The translations under genes were made by a program, and so were the position numbers. Shown here in pieces: positions 8,650 through 18,722 of a stretch of 63,915 nucleotides of DNA (position 1 is the first letter of the stretch; each line of letters opens with the position of its first letter). Source of the DNA: Photorhabdus bodei (lineage in GTDB: Bacteria > Pseudomonadota > Gammaproteobacteria > Enterobacterales > Enterobacteriaceae). The stretch is from positions 1 through 63,915 of the forward strand of contig NZ_NSCM01000023.1 in the NCBI RefSeq assembly GCF_003287735.1, written 5' to 3'. The notes below the pieces were generated by a model. The model was not told the DNA's origin, did not search any database, and saw only the letters and a list, made by a program, of their open reading frames with translations.

Positions 8650-10434
8650 TTACTTCCATATATTTTCCAAATCTACATCTTTACTATCCGGTCGCTTTGA
8701 GCTTTCTAAGGCGTCAACTTGCAACACTATTGGCAGGTTAAACGATGTACCAGTTGCGACACAGCAACCTTTAGCCAAGTTAGGGATCATGCTCTTTGAC
8801 ATATTATCAAGTGTGCTAATTGTATTATCAATCAGAAGGAGGTCACGATCGTTGACCAGTCGATGAATAAAGAAATTATGTATCTGTGATACAATTGTTG
8901 GTGAAATATCTGCTGGCCGCTGACTGGATAAAGTCAAAAATACTCCGAATTTACGACCTTCCTTAATGATTTCTTCAAACATCTCAAGGCGATAATCTTT
9001 CCAGCTTTCACTTTCGCGACTTGATTGCTGAGAAAGGATGTTATGGGCCTCATCAATAATTAGATGAATTGTTGTGTCTGGAGGGTTAGTAACTTTATCT
9101 TTATGAGGATGATAGTAATGTTTGGCAACTAGAAGTGGCAGGGTTTTCTTGATTTCCGGATTGCATTTTCTCAGAGAAATTACCATTACTGGTTTCGTAA
9201 TTATTTGATTCTCAGTAATAGTAATAACCTTACGTAAAGCGTTTAATGATGATTCGGTGCGTTTCAATAAAGGTTGTATGAACTCATATTGAACATAACC
9301 ATATATTAAATCACATATTAACTGAATATTACACCGAATTTTAAATTCTTCAAAAGCATCAATCTCAGGTAATGTTATACTATTAATCATTGAACTGAAA
9401 ACAGATTGGTAGCCGTTACCTTCAGCATTAAAGTAGTAATTCTTAGACTCATTATTAGTCTTAGTAGTATTTATATAAAAGCAATTATTTTTTGTATGCC
9501 ATGCCACTTCCTTAAGTCGATGATATAAATCATCAAGTCCCATTAGCTCGGTGACTTCTCTAATTAAGTCAAGTGAATCGGGTTTGGGCTGAGCACAAGT
9601 AAATATAAGTTCATAAGTTTTCTTAATGTAGTTCAGTAAATTATCAGGATTATTAGAAAAACGTTCCCGACCAGTGATAATACGATTGATGAATGGTTTT
9701 TGTGTGTTTTGTGTAGCTTGAAAGAGTATGCTGAGAGTTTCTGTATCCCAGAACTCACTGGCGGAAAGTGGAAATTTATCTTCCTCTGTGCGGGTATTTA
9801 ACCTATAGACACATTTAAATTCATTACTGACCAACTGATTTGAAGTGTACTCGCCATTAAAATCAATGACAACAAATTGACTTTTTTCTTTAATTTTTTG
9901 GATTTTTTGATCAAAAAGCGTTGTATATAACTTTGTTAATGTGTTGGACTTCCCACTGCCTGTATTGCCAAAAATCCCCATGTGAGCATTAAATAGGTTA
10001 TACCAAGGTAATGATATAGGGAGGTCTTCTTTCATAAGTTTACCAATAATAAACTCTCCATGATTATCTTTTCCATAGATAACCTGAAGCTTTTCCTCTT
10101 CTAAAAGATATGCCTGATCTTTAATTAATGGAAGGTATTTAACACCTTCATTAAAATTACCTTTTTCAAAATAGCCGATTGGTCTTAATTCCACTTTCCT
10201 GACATAATATTTTTTCTCATTTTCTTCTATATACCTATGTTCATCTAAAAATTCTCCTTCTACGAGGCAGATGATATCCCTGAATCCTCTTTTTATCTTG
10301 ATGTATTCTTTAATGGAAATTCCTTTATATTTCTTTCCATCATAAAATAATGTGTCTTTATTTGATTCTTCATAGACCTTAAGCGTAATTTTGATCCCAT
10401 GAATAGCAATAACTTCACCAACTAAAATAGACAT
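8650..10434 (-). CDS. HerA-like ATPase/helicase (SIR2-HerA defence system)
   Basis: A 594-aa HerA/FtsK-type P-loop ATPase. The N-terminal 130 residues resemble a HerA beta-barrel region. Walker A is GNTGSGKSNT (about residue 155), Walker B is IHLIIDEAHN (about 455), and the SSQRPADIS motif (about 500) is typical of HerA hexamers, as is the C-terminal HRLVNDRD segment. It starts 14 bases after the SIR2 gene, with GAGGT as ribosome site, so the two form an operon. SIR2-HerA pairs (called Nezha) are known antiphage systems in which the proteins assemble together, and NAD depletion and DNA cleavage have been described. Function here is inferred from family and pairing. Confidence 0.88.
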   Translation of the reverse strand: MSILVGEVIAIHGIKITLKVYEESNKDTLFYDGKKYKGISIKEYIKIKRGFRDIICLVEGEFLDEHRYIEENEKKYYVRKVELRPIGYFEKGNFNEGVKYLPLIKDQAYLLEEEKLQVIYGKDNHGEFIIGKLMKEDLPISLPWYNLFNAHMGIFGNTGSGKSNTLTKLYTTLFDQKIQKIKEKSQFVVIDFNGEYTSNQLVSNEFKCVYRLNTRTEEDKFPLSASEFWDTETLSILFQATQNTQKPFINRIITGRERFSNNPDNLLNYIKKTYELIFTCAQPKPDSLDLIREVTELMGLDDLYHRLKEVAWHTKNNCFYINTTKTNNESKNYYFNAEGNGYQSVFSSMINSITLPEIDAFEEFKIRCNIQLICDLIYGYVQYEFIQPLLKRTESSLNALRKVITITENQIITKPVMVISLRKCNPEIKKTLPLLVAKHYYHPHKDKVTNPPDTTIHLIIDEAHNILSQQSSRESESWKDYRLEMFEEIIKEGRKFGVFLTLSSQRPADISPTIVSQIHNFFIHRLVNDRDLLLIDNTISTLDNMSKSMIPNLAKGCCVATGTSFNLPIVLQVDALESSKRPDSKDVDLENIWK

Positions 10435-10448
10435 TTATTACCTCTTTT

Positions 10449-11594
10449 TTATTTATGTGAAGACATGGAAAATACATCCGAGTTAAAAATAGAGAAGTCC
10501 ATGGTTTTATCTATTTTGACAAACTTTACATTTTTATATTCTTTGAACCAAGGGTAAATAGCCTGATAACTCTGTTCGTCATAGCAACAGATAAACATGG
10601 TAAGGGTTCTGTTTCCTAGAGATCTTTTTATTAAATTTCTGATATGTTCATCTGCAAATGAGAAGCCGAACACAACCAAAATAGAGTTTTTCTTCTCTAA
10701 AATGTAGCTCATATAGCGAAGCATTTGATAATAATGCTCTTCAAAGACTGTCTCGTGAAATTTCCATTTTGTTGGGTTTACAATGGGAAGGGCGCTATAT
10801 TTTTCCCAAAATTCAGAAGATAATTTATGGAAATTATCAGCAAATTTGATATCTTCGAAATCTGTACGCTTGGAATTTGGGCATTCAATAACTGATTTAA
10901 AATGTTCCAACTCAGGAGTAGCAATGTCAATGAATTGATCTTGATTGTTACCATGATATTTAACTTGAATTGATTCGCCACTTTTTATCCAATATACAGA
11001 GCCATGCAAATGGATAATATTCAATTGTGGTATTTTATACTCACTATTGTCAAAGACTCCTTTTTGGACCTCGATTGAATCAAAATGTCTGGCTTCTAAA
11101 AATTTCGTCTTAAAACCTTTTGCGCCATCATTCAAATTAAGTGATATTTTCTCCTCCCTGAGTAGCTCTTCATAAGCATCTACAACACAAGAGTCATAGT
11201 TAGTCGTAAATATATTAATAATTTTACCATGTTCTTTGCGTACTTGAAGGAGGTCATAAAGTGTGCATATGAGTTTCTTATAATTATCTATTACTTGGGT
11301 TTTACTTCCATCGACTAAAGAGTCCCGTTCTTTTTCATCTTCCCAGTTAAAGGTCATAACGGGTTTAATACATTGTTTATAGTAATGCATAAACAATAAG
11401 GCTTTTAACTCTTTTTTTTCCATCTCATCAAAATATTGCCCCAATGTTTCAATTGTTTCCCATTGATTTTCGTTGATTTTCATTGCAGTAGCTAAAGTTG
11501 GAAAAATTCCGGATGATGCACCAGAACCAATCAGAAAACTGATTTCTTGTTCATATATGTCTTCTATCTCAATGCTATCTACTAACTCAGCCAT
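10449..11594 (-). CDS. SIR2-family NAD-processing effector (SIR2-HerA defence system)
   Basis: A 381-aa SIR2-like protein. NAD-fold motifs are visible: FLIGSGASSG near residues 20-29, FTTNYDS near 128-134, IIHLHGSVYW near 193-202 with the usual catalytic histidine, and VVFGFSFADEHIRNL near 320. Such bacterial SIR2 proteins usually hydrolyse NAD+ during abortive infection rather than deacetylate proteins. The start at 11594 has GAGG eight bases upstream. It is first in a two-gene operon with the HerA gene. No promoter was identified. All core motifs look intact, so the system may be functional. Confidence 0.87.
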   Translation of the reverse strand: MAELVDSIEIEDIYEQEISFLIGSGASSGIFPTLATAMKINENQWETIETLGQYFDEMEKKELKALLFMHYYKQCIKPVMTFNWEDEKERDSLVDGSKTQVIDNYKKLICTLYDLLQVRKEHGKIINIFTTNYDSCVVDAYEELLREEKISLNLNDGAKGFKTKFLEARHFDSIEVQKGVFDNSEYKIPQLNIIHLHGSVYWIKSGESIQVKYHGNNQDQFIDIATPELEHFKSVIECPNSKRTDFEDIKFADNFHKLSSEFWEKYSALPIVNPTKWKFHETVFEEHYYQMLRYMSYILEKKNSILVVFGFSFADEHIRNLIKRSLGNRTLTMFICCYDEQSYQAIYPWFKEYKNVKFVKIDKTMDFSIFNSDVFSMSSHK

Positions 11595-11762
11595 TTAAAC
11601 GCCTCGTGACTTAATATATTAAGATTTATAGTGTTATCAACGTAATAATTTCGTTCGGGATTTTGCTGTTAAACGTAATCTATCGTGGATGATTTTTTTG
11701 AGCAATCTTTGATAAATCAGCAAAATCTGAACAAGGCTCGTCATCAATGTGAGCACCCCGAC

Positions 11763-12006
11763 CTAACATAATATCTTGTAATTCAAAAAAATTTGAATGA
11801 TTCTGAGTTCATCTTCACCTAATAATTCTACATGTTCATGTAAAAATTCACGGTCGTTTAGCAGATCCAAATTGGCAATCCAAGCCATTAGACAGATTTG
11901 GACCTCACGTTGATGTAACGTCTCCAGACCATAGAATAGATCCCAAAATGGATTAATGTTTTGTCCATTGAATGAAAAAAACAAGGTATTGGTCGAAGTA
12001 ATTCAT
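11763..12006 (-). pseudogene. Small hypothetical protein with a probable frameshift in a T7 tract
   Basis: From ATG 12006 the frame reads MNYFDQYLVFF; from 11984 a second frame reads FSFNGQNINPFWDLFYG and continues to 11763. The two join if one T is removed from the seven-T run (As at 11975-11981), giving a protein of about 80 residues with an acidic C-terminus. I do not recognise it. Size and charge would suit a small immunity or antitoxin-like protein, but that is a guess. A sequencing error or slippage site would look the same. Confidence 0.35.
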
Positions 12007-12677
12007 TGAAGCAAGAAGTATAGCAGTAGAAACGTTTACACTACAATTAACGCGTTACCTTGAGTTAACGCTTCAACGAAAACATCTTGAATAGCGCGCG
12101 TATCTTTTTTTATCAGATTTTTAAAAGAGGGAGTGACCGGTTAAGATACGCTTATTGTTAGTAGCTGATTATGCAATTAGCCAGCAAGAAAACAGTTTTC
12201 GTTACAAATATGAACATTATATCAGGTAAGCGCCAGAAGATTCTGATCTTAAAAGAAAAGCCAGAGTAGTGGTTGCAATTAAAATTGCCTAGGTTGCGTA
12301 TTCATTAATGAAGCATAATATGGATTATTGGGGTTATTATGAGTTTGGTCATGGGACGTAAATCATCTGGCCGTAAGGGAACAGCAAATTAAATGGATGA
12401 TTTAACAAAATTATTCCCTGATGTTGCGAATGCCGGAGCATCTTCACTTCGATAAAAAATGAGTTCCAAAATAAAGCTCAATGCCCGTCAAGTCGAGGCT
12501 GTAGAGCCTAATAACATCACCTTTACCTAAGAACAGCAATCTTAGCATCACATAAATTCAAGCTCGGCTTTTTGAGTTGGGCGGTATAAGCAATGAATCC
12601 CAACACAACCTCTAACAAAAAGCCGAGCATATTAAGCCTCTGGAGAAGAGAGCCAACACGCTACACTAGTTCCCCTT
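12007..12677. other. Intergenic junk with tiny reading frames
   Basis: No convincing gene. Two abutting tiny plus-strand frames (12339-12392, 17 aa; 12393-12455, 20 aa) are not recognised. The most informative pieces are a possible integrase N-terminus at 12459-12530 and an inverted repeat, GCTCGGCTTTTT at 12562-12573 with AAAAAGCCGAGC at 12617-12628, just beyond fecE. This stretch is the border between the AT-rich defence genes and the GC-richer fec locus. Confidence 0.4.
12459..12530 (+). pseudogene. Possible P4-type integrase N-terminal remnant
   Basis: A 23-codon frame starting at ATG 12459 begins MSSKIKLNARQVEAVEP, which resembles the opening of DUF4102 integrases (small basic N-terminus, then an ...ARQVE.A.P pattern), and stops soon after. 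If correct, a second integrase gene once lay here, at the join between the SIR2-HerA and fec segments. The match is short and from memory. Confidence 0.3.
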
Positions 12678-13445
12678 CTAACACACCACACACATTGGCT
12701 TACCTGAAACTGGCTCGGGGTGAATTTCCGCTTTAATGCTGAATACCCGCTGTAATAATTTCGGTGTCATAACCTCCTCGGGTGAGCCTTGGGCGACAAC
12801 CTGCCCTTGGGAAAGCAGCACCAGGTGGTCACAGTACCGGCTAGCCTGATTGAGGTCATGAAGTACGGTCACGACTGTTTTTCCTTCGTTGTTCAGCTCA
12901 CGCAGTAGCTTCATCAATTCCACCTGATGGTTGATGTCAAGATATGTAGTGGGTTCGTCGAGCAGTACCACCGGTGTATCTTGGGCCAGAACCATTGCCA
13001 GAAAAGCGCGTTGGCGCTGCCCGCCTGAAAGGTCGGCAACGCGTTTATCGGCAAGATGGCTAATCTGAGTTTTTTCCATTGCTTGTTGTACAAGATGACG
13101 ATCATGAGATGCTAAACGCCCCCAGAATGTCAGCCAAGGGCTGCGTCCATATGCAACCAGTTCATGGACGGCGATCCCCTCTGGTGTGAGAGGATGTTGC
13201 GGTAAAAGCGCCAGATGTTTGGCGAGCTTGCGTGAGGAAAAGTGCGTTAAAGGTTCACTATCTATTGTTATCTTTCCAGATAATGGTGTTAATAGCCGTG
13301 AAAAGCATTTCAGTAATGTCGATTTCCCGCAGCCATTGGGGCCGAGCAGCGCCGTGATTTTCCCGGTCGGGAGGGTGAGCGACAGGTCATTCAGAATGCG
13401 TTTTTTCCCATAGCCCGCAGATAACTTTTCCGTAGCCAGTTGCAT
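12678..13445 (-). CDS. fecE: Ferric citrate ABC transporter ATP-binding protein FecE
   Basis: A 255-aa ABC ATPase that powers ferric citrate import across the inner membrane. Motifs are Walker A GPNGCGKST (about residue 35), Q-loop LLPQH (about 82), signature LSGGQRQR (about 139), Walker B VVLLDEP (about 159) and H-loop VLHDLNQ (about 194). The ending (HPEPVSGKPMC) matches E. coli FecE closely as remembered. The start codon directly follows the fecD stop, so it is translationally coupled as last gene of fecABCDE. Confidence 0.95.
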   Translation of the reverse strand: MQLATEKLSAGYGKKRILNDLSLTLPTGKITALLGPNGCGKSTLLKCFSRLLTPLSGKITIDSEPLTHFSSRKLAKHLALLPQHPLTPEGIAVHELVAYGRSPWLTFWGRLASHDRHLVQQAMEKTQISHLADKRVADLSGGQRQRAFLAMVLAQDTPVVLLDEPTTYLDINHQVELMKLLRELNNEGKTVVTVLHDLNQASRYCDHLVLLSQGQVVAQGSPEEVMTPKLLQRVFSIKAEIHPEPVSGKPMCVVC

Positions 13446-14402
13446 TTAACGTGTCCTCACTAAAAGCCAGAAGAAATAAGGGGCACCAATGATGGCGGTC
13501 AGCACGCCAGCAGGCAGCTCTATCGGTGGAGCTATGGTCCTTGCCAGCAAATCGGCTAGCAGCAGAACTTGTGCACCCATAAGCATGGATGCGGGTATAA
13601 GCCAGCGATGCCGTCCTCCCACAAGTCTGCGAACGAGATGGGGTACCACGAGGCTGATAAAGCCAATCGGACCACAAACGGCGACGCCTGTTGCGGCAAG
13701 CGCTACTGCCAGCATTAATCCCCAGGATTGTACGTGTGGGAGCGAAACGCCCAGTGTGCTGGCGCTGTCATCACCGAGTGCCAGCAAATCTAAATCGCGA
13801 CAAAAGCGTAGGCTGAGTGGTATCAGTATCATCAATATCGGTAGGGCTATAGCTACAAACTGCCAGTCGCGCCCCCACAGGCTGCCCGTTAGCCACAAAA
13901 GCGCGTTGTTGATATCTTGTGGGCGTGAGAGCATTAGGTAATCGGTGATGCTTGTCCAGGTAGCTGAAAGTGCCACGCCAACCAGTGCAAGGCGCAGTGG
14001 AGAAGAGGGGCCGGCGATCGCTCGTAGCAGGATTAGCGCAGCCATTCCACCGCCAAAAGCGAGTAGCGGAAGCCACTGCACTGACAGAGAAGGGAAAAGG
14101 ATCAGCGCACTTACCGACGCCAGGCTTGCTGCATGATTGACCCCCAGTACATCGGGGGAGGCCAGAGGATTACGAACAATCCCTTGGACCAAGACGCCGG
14201 AAAGCGCTAGTGCAGCGCCTACAGTGATGGCGAGTAAAATACGTGGTAGACGGTACTGCGTTAGCACAAAGTGGTGTTTGTCACCGGGTTGCCAGCCGCT
14301 TATTAACGCGTCCCAGGGAAGTGGTTGCGTGCCCATGCGTAGCGCTAGCACCAGCGTAACTGCCAGCAACACGACTAAAAGTAAGATAACCTGACGATTC
14401 AT
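13446..14402 (-). CDS. fecD: Ferric citrate ABC transporter permease FecD
   Basis: A 318-aa FecCD-type permease with about nine hydrophobic segments. It forms the inner-membrane channel with FecC and is driven by FecE. Family sequence is clear in LPRILLAITVGAALALSGVL, in GIVRNPLASPDVLGVNHAAS and in the ELPAGVLTAIIGAPYF end. The frame is open to 14543, but the start is set at ATG 14402 (MNRQVILLL), because it overlaps the fecC stop as ATGA and gives the E. coli length. The upstream extension is cysteine-rich shadow sequence. Confidence 0.95.
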   Translation of the reverse strand: MNRQVILLLVVLLAVTLVLALRMGTQPLPWDALISGWQPGDKHHFVLTQYRLPRILLAITVGAALALSGVLVQGIVRNPLASPDVLGVNHAASLASVSALILFPSLSVQWLPLLAFGGGMAALILLRAIAGPSSPLRLALVGVALSATWTSITDYLMLSRPQDINNALLWLTGSLWGRDWQFVAIALPILMILIPLSLRFCRDLDLLALGDDSASTLGVSLPHVQSWGLMLAVALAATGVAVCGPIGFISLVVPHLVRRLVGGRHRWLIPASMLMGAQVLLLADLLARTIAPPIELPAGVLTAIIGAPYFFWLLVRTR

Positions 14403-15397
14403 GTTCGCTTCCTTGCTAGCCAGACAAAGCAAGGGGCACCAATCAGCGCCAGTACCGCACCTGCCGGGAGTTCTCCTGGCCAGGCCAGTGCACGGGCCAG
14501 TAAATCCGCAAGTAGCATAAATACCGCTCCCAGCAACATGCACATTGGCAGTGTGCGGCGCAGATCGTAGCCAACCCAGAACCGCGCCAGATGGGGCATT
14601 AGCAGACCAATAAACACGATTGGTCCCGCTACACTGACGCAGGCACCCACCAGAATCAGTACCGCCAGACTGGCGAAGATATGCAGTCGCGTCAGGTTCA
14701 CGCCAAGCGTATGGGCACTGACATCGCCAGCGTTGAGCAGATTAAGTGATTTCGCCAGCAACAAAACTACAGGTACAGTGACCACCATGAAAGGGAATAG
14801 TTGCCAGAATTCAGGCCAGCGGACATGGGAGACTCCACCCGCCAGCCAATAGAAAATGCCGTAAGCATGATCTTCGGCAAGCAGTAGCGTAATACGTGTT
14901 AGTGCCATACATAAGGCCGATAAGGCAATGCCCGCCAGAATTAGCTGGTTGCGATCGTATTTTTGCTGCCAGCTACCACTTGCGGCCATCACTATCATCC
15001 AGCTAATTCCACCGCCACAAGCCGCCACCAAAGAAATGGAATATCCGGCCAGCGGTGCCGGGCTGAAAGCGCTGGTCAGCGCCATTGCCAGTGCTGCGCC
15101 ACTGTTAATTCCCAATAAGGAGGGGGAGGCCAGTGGATTATGAGTGAGCGTCTGGAGTAGTGCGCCGGCCAATGCCAGAGCCGCGCCAAGCAGAATAGCA
15201 ACCAGACTGCGTGGTAGCCGCAGATTGATAACCAGTGCTTCAGGCAATGTCGGTGTATGACCTGGCACCAGTGCCTTGAGTGCGCTGATGGCGGGAATGG
15301 GAATAGCGGAATAGCAAAACAGGCTTAGCCAGAATGCACTAAACAGGGCAACCAGCGGCAATCCCCAAAGCCAGACCGGATGATGGCGGCGTCTCAT
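14399..15397 (-). CDS. fecC: Ferric citrate ABC transporter permease FecC
   Basis: A 332-aa FecCD-family integral membrane permease, partner of FecD. The N-terminus (RHHPVWLWGLPLVALF), the NLRLPRSLVAILLGAALALAG block and LTHNPLASPSLLGINSG align with E. coli FecC as remembered. About nine transmembrane segments are visible. The start overlaps the fecB stop by four bases and the end overlaps fecD by four bases, so the translocation genes are tightly coupled. Confidence 0.95.
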   Translation of the reverse strand: MRRRHHPVWLWGLPLVALFSAFWLSLFCYSAIPIPAISALKALVPGHTPTLPEALVINLRLPRSLVAILLGAALALAGALLQTLTHNPLASPSLLGINSGAALAMALTSAFSPAPLAGYSISLVAACGGGISWMIVMAASGSWQQKYDRNQLILAGIALSALCMALTRITLLLAEDHAYGIFYWLAGGVSHVRWPEFWQLFPFMVVTVPVVLLLAKSLNLLNAGDVSAHTLGVNLTRLHIFASLAVLILVGACVSVAGPIVFIGLLMPHLARFWVGYDLRRTLPMCMLLGAVFMLLADLLARALAWPGELPAGAVLALIGAPCFVWLARKRT

Positions 15398-16302
15398 GGT
15401 GTTTCATTAACCGGTTGATGATGGAAGATTTTTACCGCATCACTGCCGATGCGTTCAGCGGCAAATATCCCGCGCATACGAGCCCAAGTATTGCTATCTA
15501 CCGCTGTTATCTGATGCTTGTGCTGTGCTGTCATCATCTGCCACAGCGTATCTTGCTGCCAGCGCTTCACGATGCTTTCCTGGCGATAGTGGGCGACGAT
15601 AAGCCAGTCAGGATTGAGTGCCAGTAACTGCTCTAAGTTGAGAGAAGCCATTGCTGCATGATTAACTGGCGCCGGAACTTTCAGCCCTAATGCCGTTAAG
15701 ACGCTGCCGGTATAGGTATCGCTGGAGTGCAGGTTAAATTGCTGTTCGCGCGAGGTACCAAAAACCACACTGACGCCTTGTGGCAACTGACTGGCATAGC
15801 CTTTCATGCGTTCACGGTGTTCTGCCAGCCGTTGTTGCATCTCACTCTCTTTCCCCATCACTTTGCCGATGATCGCGGCAGATTGCAGGTTTTCTTCATA
15901 GGTTTCGTTACGGGATTTTAGCAGCAAAACGGGAGCGATGCCCTTGAGTGCCCGATAGATCCCCGCGTGGCGTTGACTGTCTGCAATGATGAGATCAGGT
16001 TTTAGCGCGCTGATGGCTTCAAGGCTTGGCTGAGCGCGAGTGCCGGTTGATTGCCAGGGCTTAATATGCTGGCGAACATCCGTGAAGATGCGCTGCGGAT
16101 CATTATCATCGGCAATACCTACCGGGCTGATATTGATGGCGGCCAACGCATCAACAAACGATAATTCCAGCACAACTACGCGCTGAGGAACGGTATTGAG
16201 GGTAAAACTGCCCTGCTCATCTTGTACCGTGACCGCAATGGCATGGGGCAGGCTGGTGAAGAAGAGCAAAACGATAAACATTACGTGAATCGGTGCAAGC
16301 AT
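15394..16302 (-). CDS. fecB: Periplasmic ferric citrate-binding protein FecB
   Basis: A 302-aa periplasmic binding protein that passes ferric citrate (or iron) from the outer-membrane receptor to FecCD. An N-terminal hydrophobic signal (IHVMFIVLLFFTSLPHAIA) precedes the mature TVQDEQGSFTLN. The body matches E. coli FecB in VVLELSFVDALAA, IADDNDPQRI and VDSNTWARMRGIFAAERI as remembered. It lies 59 bp after fecA, separated by a strong hairpin, and overlaps fecC by four bases. Confidence 0.95.
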   Translation of the reverse strand: MLAPIHVMFIVLLFFTSLPHAIAVTVQDEQGSFTLNTVPQRVVVLELSFVDALAAINISPVGIADDNDPQRIFTDVRQHIKPWQSTGTRAQPSLEAISALKPDLIIADSQRHAGIYRALKGIAPVLLLKSRNETYEENLQSAAIIGKVMGKESEMQQRLAEHRERMKGYASQLPQGVSVVFGTSREQQFNLHSSDTYTGSVLTALGLKVPAPVNHAAMASLNLEQLLALNPDWLIVAHYRQESIVKRWQQDTLWQMMTAQHKHQITAVDSNTWARMRGIFAAERIGSDAVKIFHHQPVNETP

Positions 16303-16325
16303 AACTTAGCTCCAGAAATAGCAAA

Positions 16326-16343
16326 GCCGGGCAATGGCCCGGC
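16326..16343 (-). promoter_or_regulatory. Hairpin between fecA and fecB
   Basis: GCCGGGC and GCCCGGC form a perfect 7-bp stem with a 4-nt loop in the fecA-fecB gap. No T-run follows. In E. coli the corresponding fecA-fecB stem-loop lets fecA be expressed far above fecBCDE; the same role is inferred here. Confidence 0.7.
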
Positions 16344-16361
16344 GAACGGATTAATATAACG

Positions 16362-18722
16362 TCAGAATTTTACAGAACCTTGCATATAGAACGTACGTGG
16401 CTGCCCGGCGTAGAGGCCTTTGTTATTGTCATCATAGGAACGGGTGTAGTACTCGTGGTCGAAAATGTTTTTCACCCCAAAGGCTAGACTCAGATTGGCC
16501 ATTTGTGGGCCGAAGTCATACGCCACGCGCGTATCCCACAGCATAAAGCCTGGAATGCGACCGGTGCTTCCATTGGCGCTTTCCTGCACGGTATTAGCGT
16601 TATCAGCAAACTGACTGGATTGGGATGTGCTGTTGAGGTTGAAGGTCCAGTTACCCGGTTTGTAATCTATGCCAAATGCACCTTTATGTTTCGGTGAGAA
16701 CGGCACTTGATTCCCGTAGGTGTTGCCTTCTTCACGAATTTCTGCGTTGACATACGTGTAACTGGCGTAAACCGAAACGTTCTTCAGCTTGGGCGTAAGT
16801 TCGGAAAGGTCGTAACGTGCCTGAGTTTCCAGCCCTGTGTGTCGGGTTTTCCCACGTGCCGTAACAGTATCATTAGTCTGGTTGGAGTCGTACTGATTGT
16901 TGAAGTTAATCAGGAACAGCCCCATTTCCGCTGCCAATGCGCCGTCATCGTAGCGAGTTCCGACTTCCCAAGTTCGCGCCTTTTCAGGTTCTACATTGCC
17001 GCTTTTCACAGCCTTACCAATTTGGCTGTACTGTACGGTACCGAATGAGCCTTCCGTATTGGCGTAAAGATTCCAGCTATCAGTAACGTGATAAAGAACA
17101 TTGAGTGCGGGCAGCGGCGCATCGTAACTTACTTCTTGGCGGGTGCCTTTCACATTGTTGTTTTGGAAGGATTTGATATGTTCGAATCGTATTCCAGGCG
17201 TGATGGTCCAGTTGCCGATATCAATGCGGTCGTCGATATACCAAGCATGAGCCTCGGTGCCGGAACGAGTATTACGGTCATAAGGGCTTGATGTGCTGGG
17301 TAATTCACCGCTGCTGGTGGCGGTGTAGTAACGCATTTCGTGACTGGCTTCATTCACATAACGGTAGCCAATCCCTACTTCGTGGGCCGAAGGACCTAAA
17401 TTGAAGAGCTGGCTATAGCGTGGTTCGATGCTACGCACCCAATATTCTCGCGGGGAAAGGGTAATGCGCTTGCCCTGCTCAAGATAACCGCTGCGCAAGG
17501 TATGAGTGTATAAGCCCTGAATATTGAATTTGTGCTGCTGGTCGGGTTGATACTGATAGCTGAGACTTGCGAGCTGACGGCGGCCCCAGAAGCGGTCATA
17601 TGGGCGAGTGGATTGCCAGCGATTGGCATCGTAATCGGCGCGTGAAAGGCCACCGGGCATATCCGCACTGCCATCGTAATATTGCAGTAGGCTGTTGAAG
17701 GTGTGCACTTCATTGGGTGCATAGCGGCTTTTGAGCATCACGTCGTCAATGTGCGTGGCGCTGTGCTCGCGCCAGTCGCTGCCGCGTGTGCCGGAGTAGA
17801 GAAGCGCTGTGCCGAAACTGTTATCTGCCGTACCGCCAATCATCAGATTATGGGTCTCTTTTGGATTATTTTGTGAGGATGTGGGGCTAAGTTGTCCTTC
17901 CACACTGGTCTCAATACCAAAATCCTGCGGGATAGCGCGGGTCACGAAATTCACCACACCACCTACGCTTTGTGGCCCGTAGCGCACAGCGCCGCCACCG
18001 CGTACTACATCTATTGCGTCCATATTGCCGAGAGATACTGGCGCTAATGATAGCTGTGGCTGTCCATAAGGCGCGAAGGGTACCGGAACGCCGTCCATCA
18101 GAACCGTAGAGCGGCTGGCGAGACGTGGGTTCAGGCCACGAATGCCAAAGTTCATCGCCAGGTCGTGGCTGCCGGTACCGTTGTTTTCCGGTGCGTTGAC
18201 GCCGGGAATGCGGTTCAGCACTTCACGCATTGTGGTTGCGCCTGTTTTAGCAAAATCTTCCCGGCGGATAACATCACGTGCGCCTGCATGTTCAAACACG
18301 TCAGCTTCACGCGCACTACCTAGCCAGTCGCCTACCACGGTCAGCACGTCTTTCTGCGCAACAGGAGCGGGTTCGAGCGTGAACGTGTTATTGCCCAATG
18401 TTTTCACCTGCAAATCAGTGCCGACCAGTAAGGTGTTCAGTCCATCGGTGATGGAGTAATTGCCGTGTAGACCGCTACTCTGTTTGCCGCGGGTTAAGCC
18501 GGCATCTACTGAAAGGGTAATACCGGCGTGGGTGGAGTACTGATTAAGAACTTTATCCAGTTCGCCCGCATTAATGTCATAGTGTGCGCTAGTTGGCTCT
18601 ACCGCAGCATACGTTATCCCTGAGGTTAGGCAAGCCACCGGTAACAGGCTCAAACGAATCGCCATTACCAGCGGTGTTGCTTTGTGAAGCGCGCGCAGTG
18701 GCTGTGCACGTAAAGGCATCAT
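16362..18722 (-). CDS. fecA: TonB-dependent ferric citrate receptor FecA
   Basis: A 786-aa outer-membrane receptor that imports ferric diC-citrate and signals through FecR. In order: a signal peptide ending near AAVEP (about residue 41), an STN signalling domain (about 45-125), a TonB box near DVLTVVGDW, a plug domain (about 150-270) with [19 protein letters not shown], and a 22-strand barrel ending in the aromatic YMQGSVKF. Long stretches, including [16 protein letters not shown] and [19 protein letters not shown], match E. coli FecA almost exactly as remembered. The STN domain shows it is the transducing type that needs FecI and FecR. Base composition is richer in G+C than the flanking defence genes. 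Confidence 0.97.
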   Translation of the reverse strand: MMPLRAQPLRALHKATPLVMAIRLSLLPVACLTSGITYAAVEPTSAHYDINAGELDKVLNQYSTHAGITLSVDAGLTRGKQSSGLHGNYSITDGLNTLLVGTDLQVKTLGNNTFTLEPAPVAQKDVLTVVGDWLGSAREADVFEHAGARDVIRREDFAKTGATTMREVLNRIPGVNAPENNGTGSHDLAMNFGIRGLNPRLASRSTVLMDGVPVPFAPYGQPQLSLAPVSLGNMDAIDVVRGGGAVRYGPQSVGGVVNFVTRAIPQDFGIETSVEGQLSPTSSQNNPKETHNLMIGGTADNSFGTALLYSGTRGSDWREHSATHIDDVMLKSRYAPNEVHTFNSLLQYYDGSADMPGGLSRADYDANRWQSTRPYDRFWGRRQLASLSYQYQPDQQHKFNIQGLYTHTLRSGYLEQGKRITLSPREYWVRSIEPRYSQLFNLGPSAHEVGIGYRYVNEASHEMRYYTATSSGELPSTSSPYDRNTRSGTEAHAWYIDDRIDIGNWTITPGIRFEHIKSFQNNNVKGTRQEVSYDAPLPALNVLYHVTDSWNLYANTEGSFGTVQYSQIGKAVKSGNVEPEKARTWEVGTRYDDGALAAEMGLFLINFNNQYDSNQTNDTVTARGKTRHTGLETQARYDLSELTPKLKNVSVYASYTYVNAEIREEGNTYGNQVPFSPKHKGAFGIDYKPGNWTFNLNSTSQSSQFADNANTVQESANGSTGRIPGFMLWDTRVAYDFGPQMANLSLAFGVKNIFDHEYYTRSYDDNNKGLYAGQPRTFYMQGSVKF

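Noticed and set aside
14403..14543. 47-residue N-terminal extension of FecD
   Set aside because: The extension lies in fecC, is cysteine- and arginine-rich, and is absent from FecD; ATG 14402 with the ATGA overlap is the better start.
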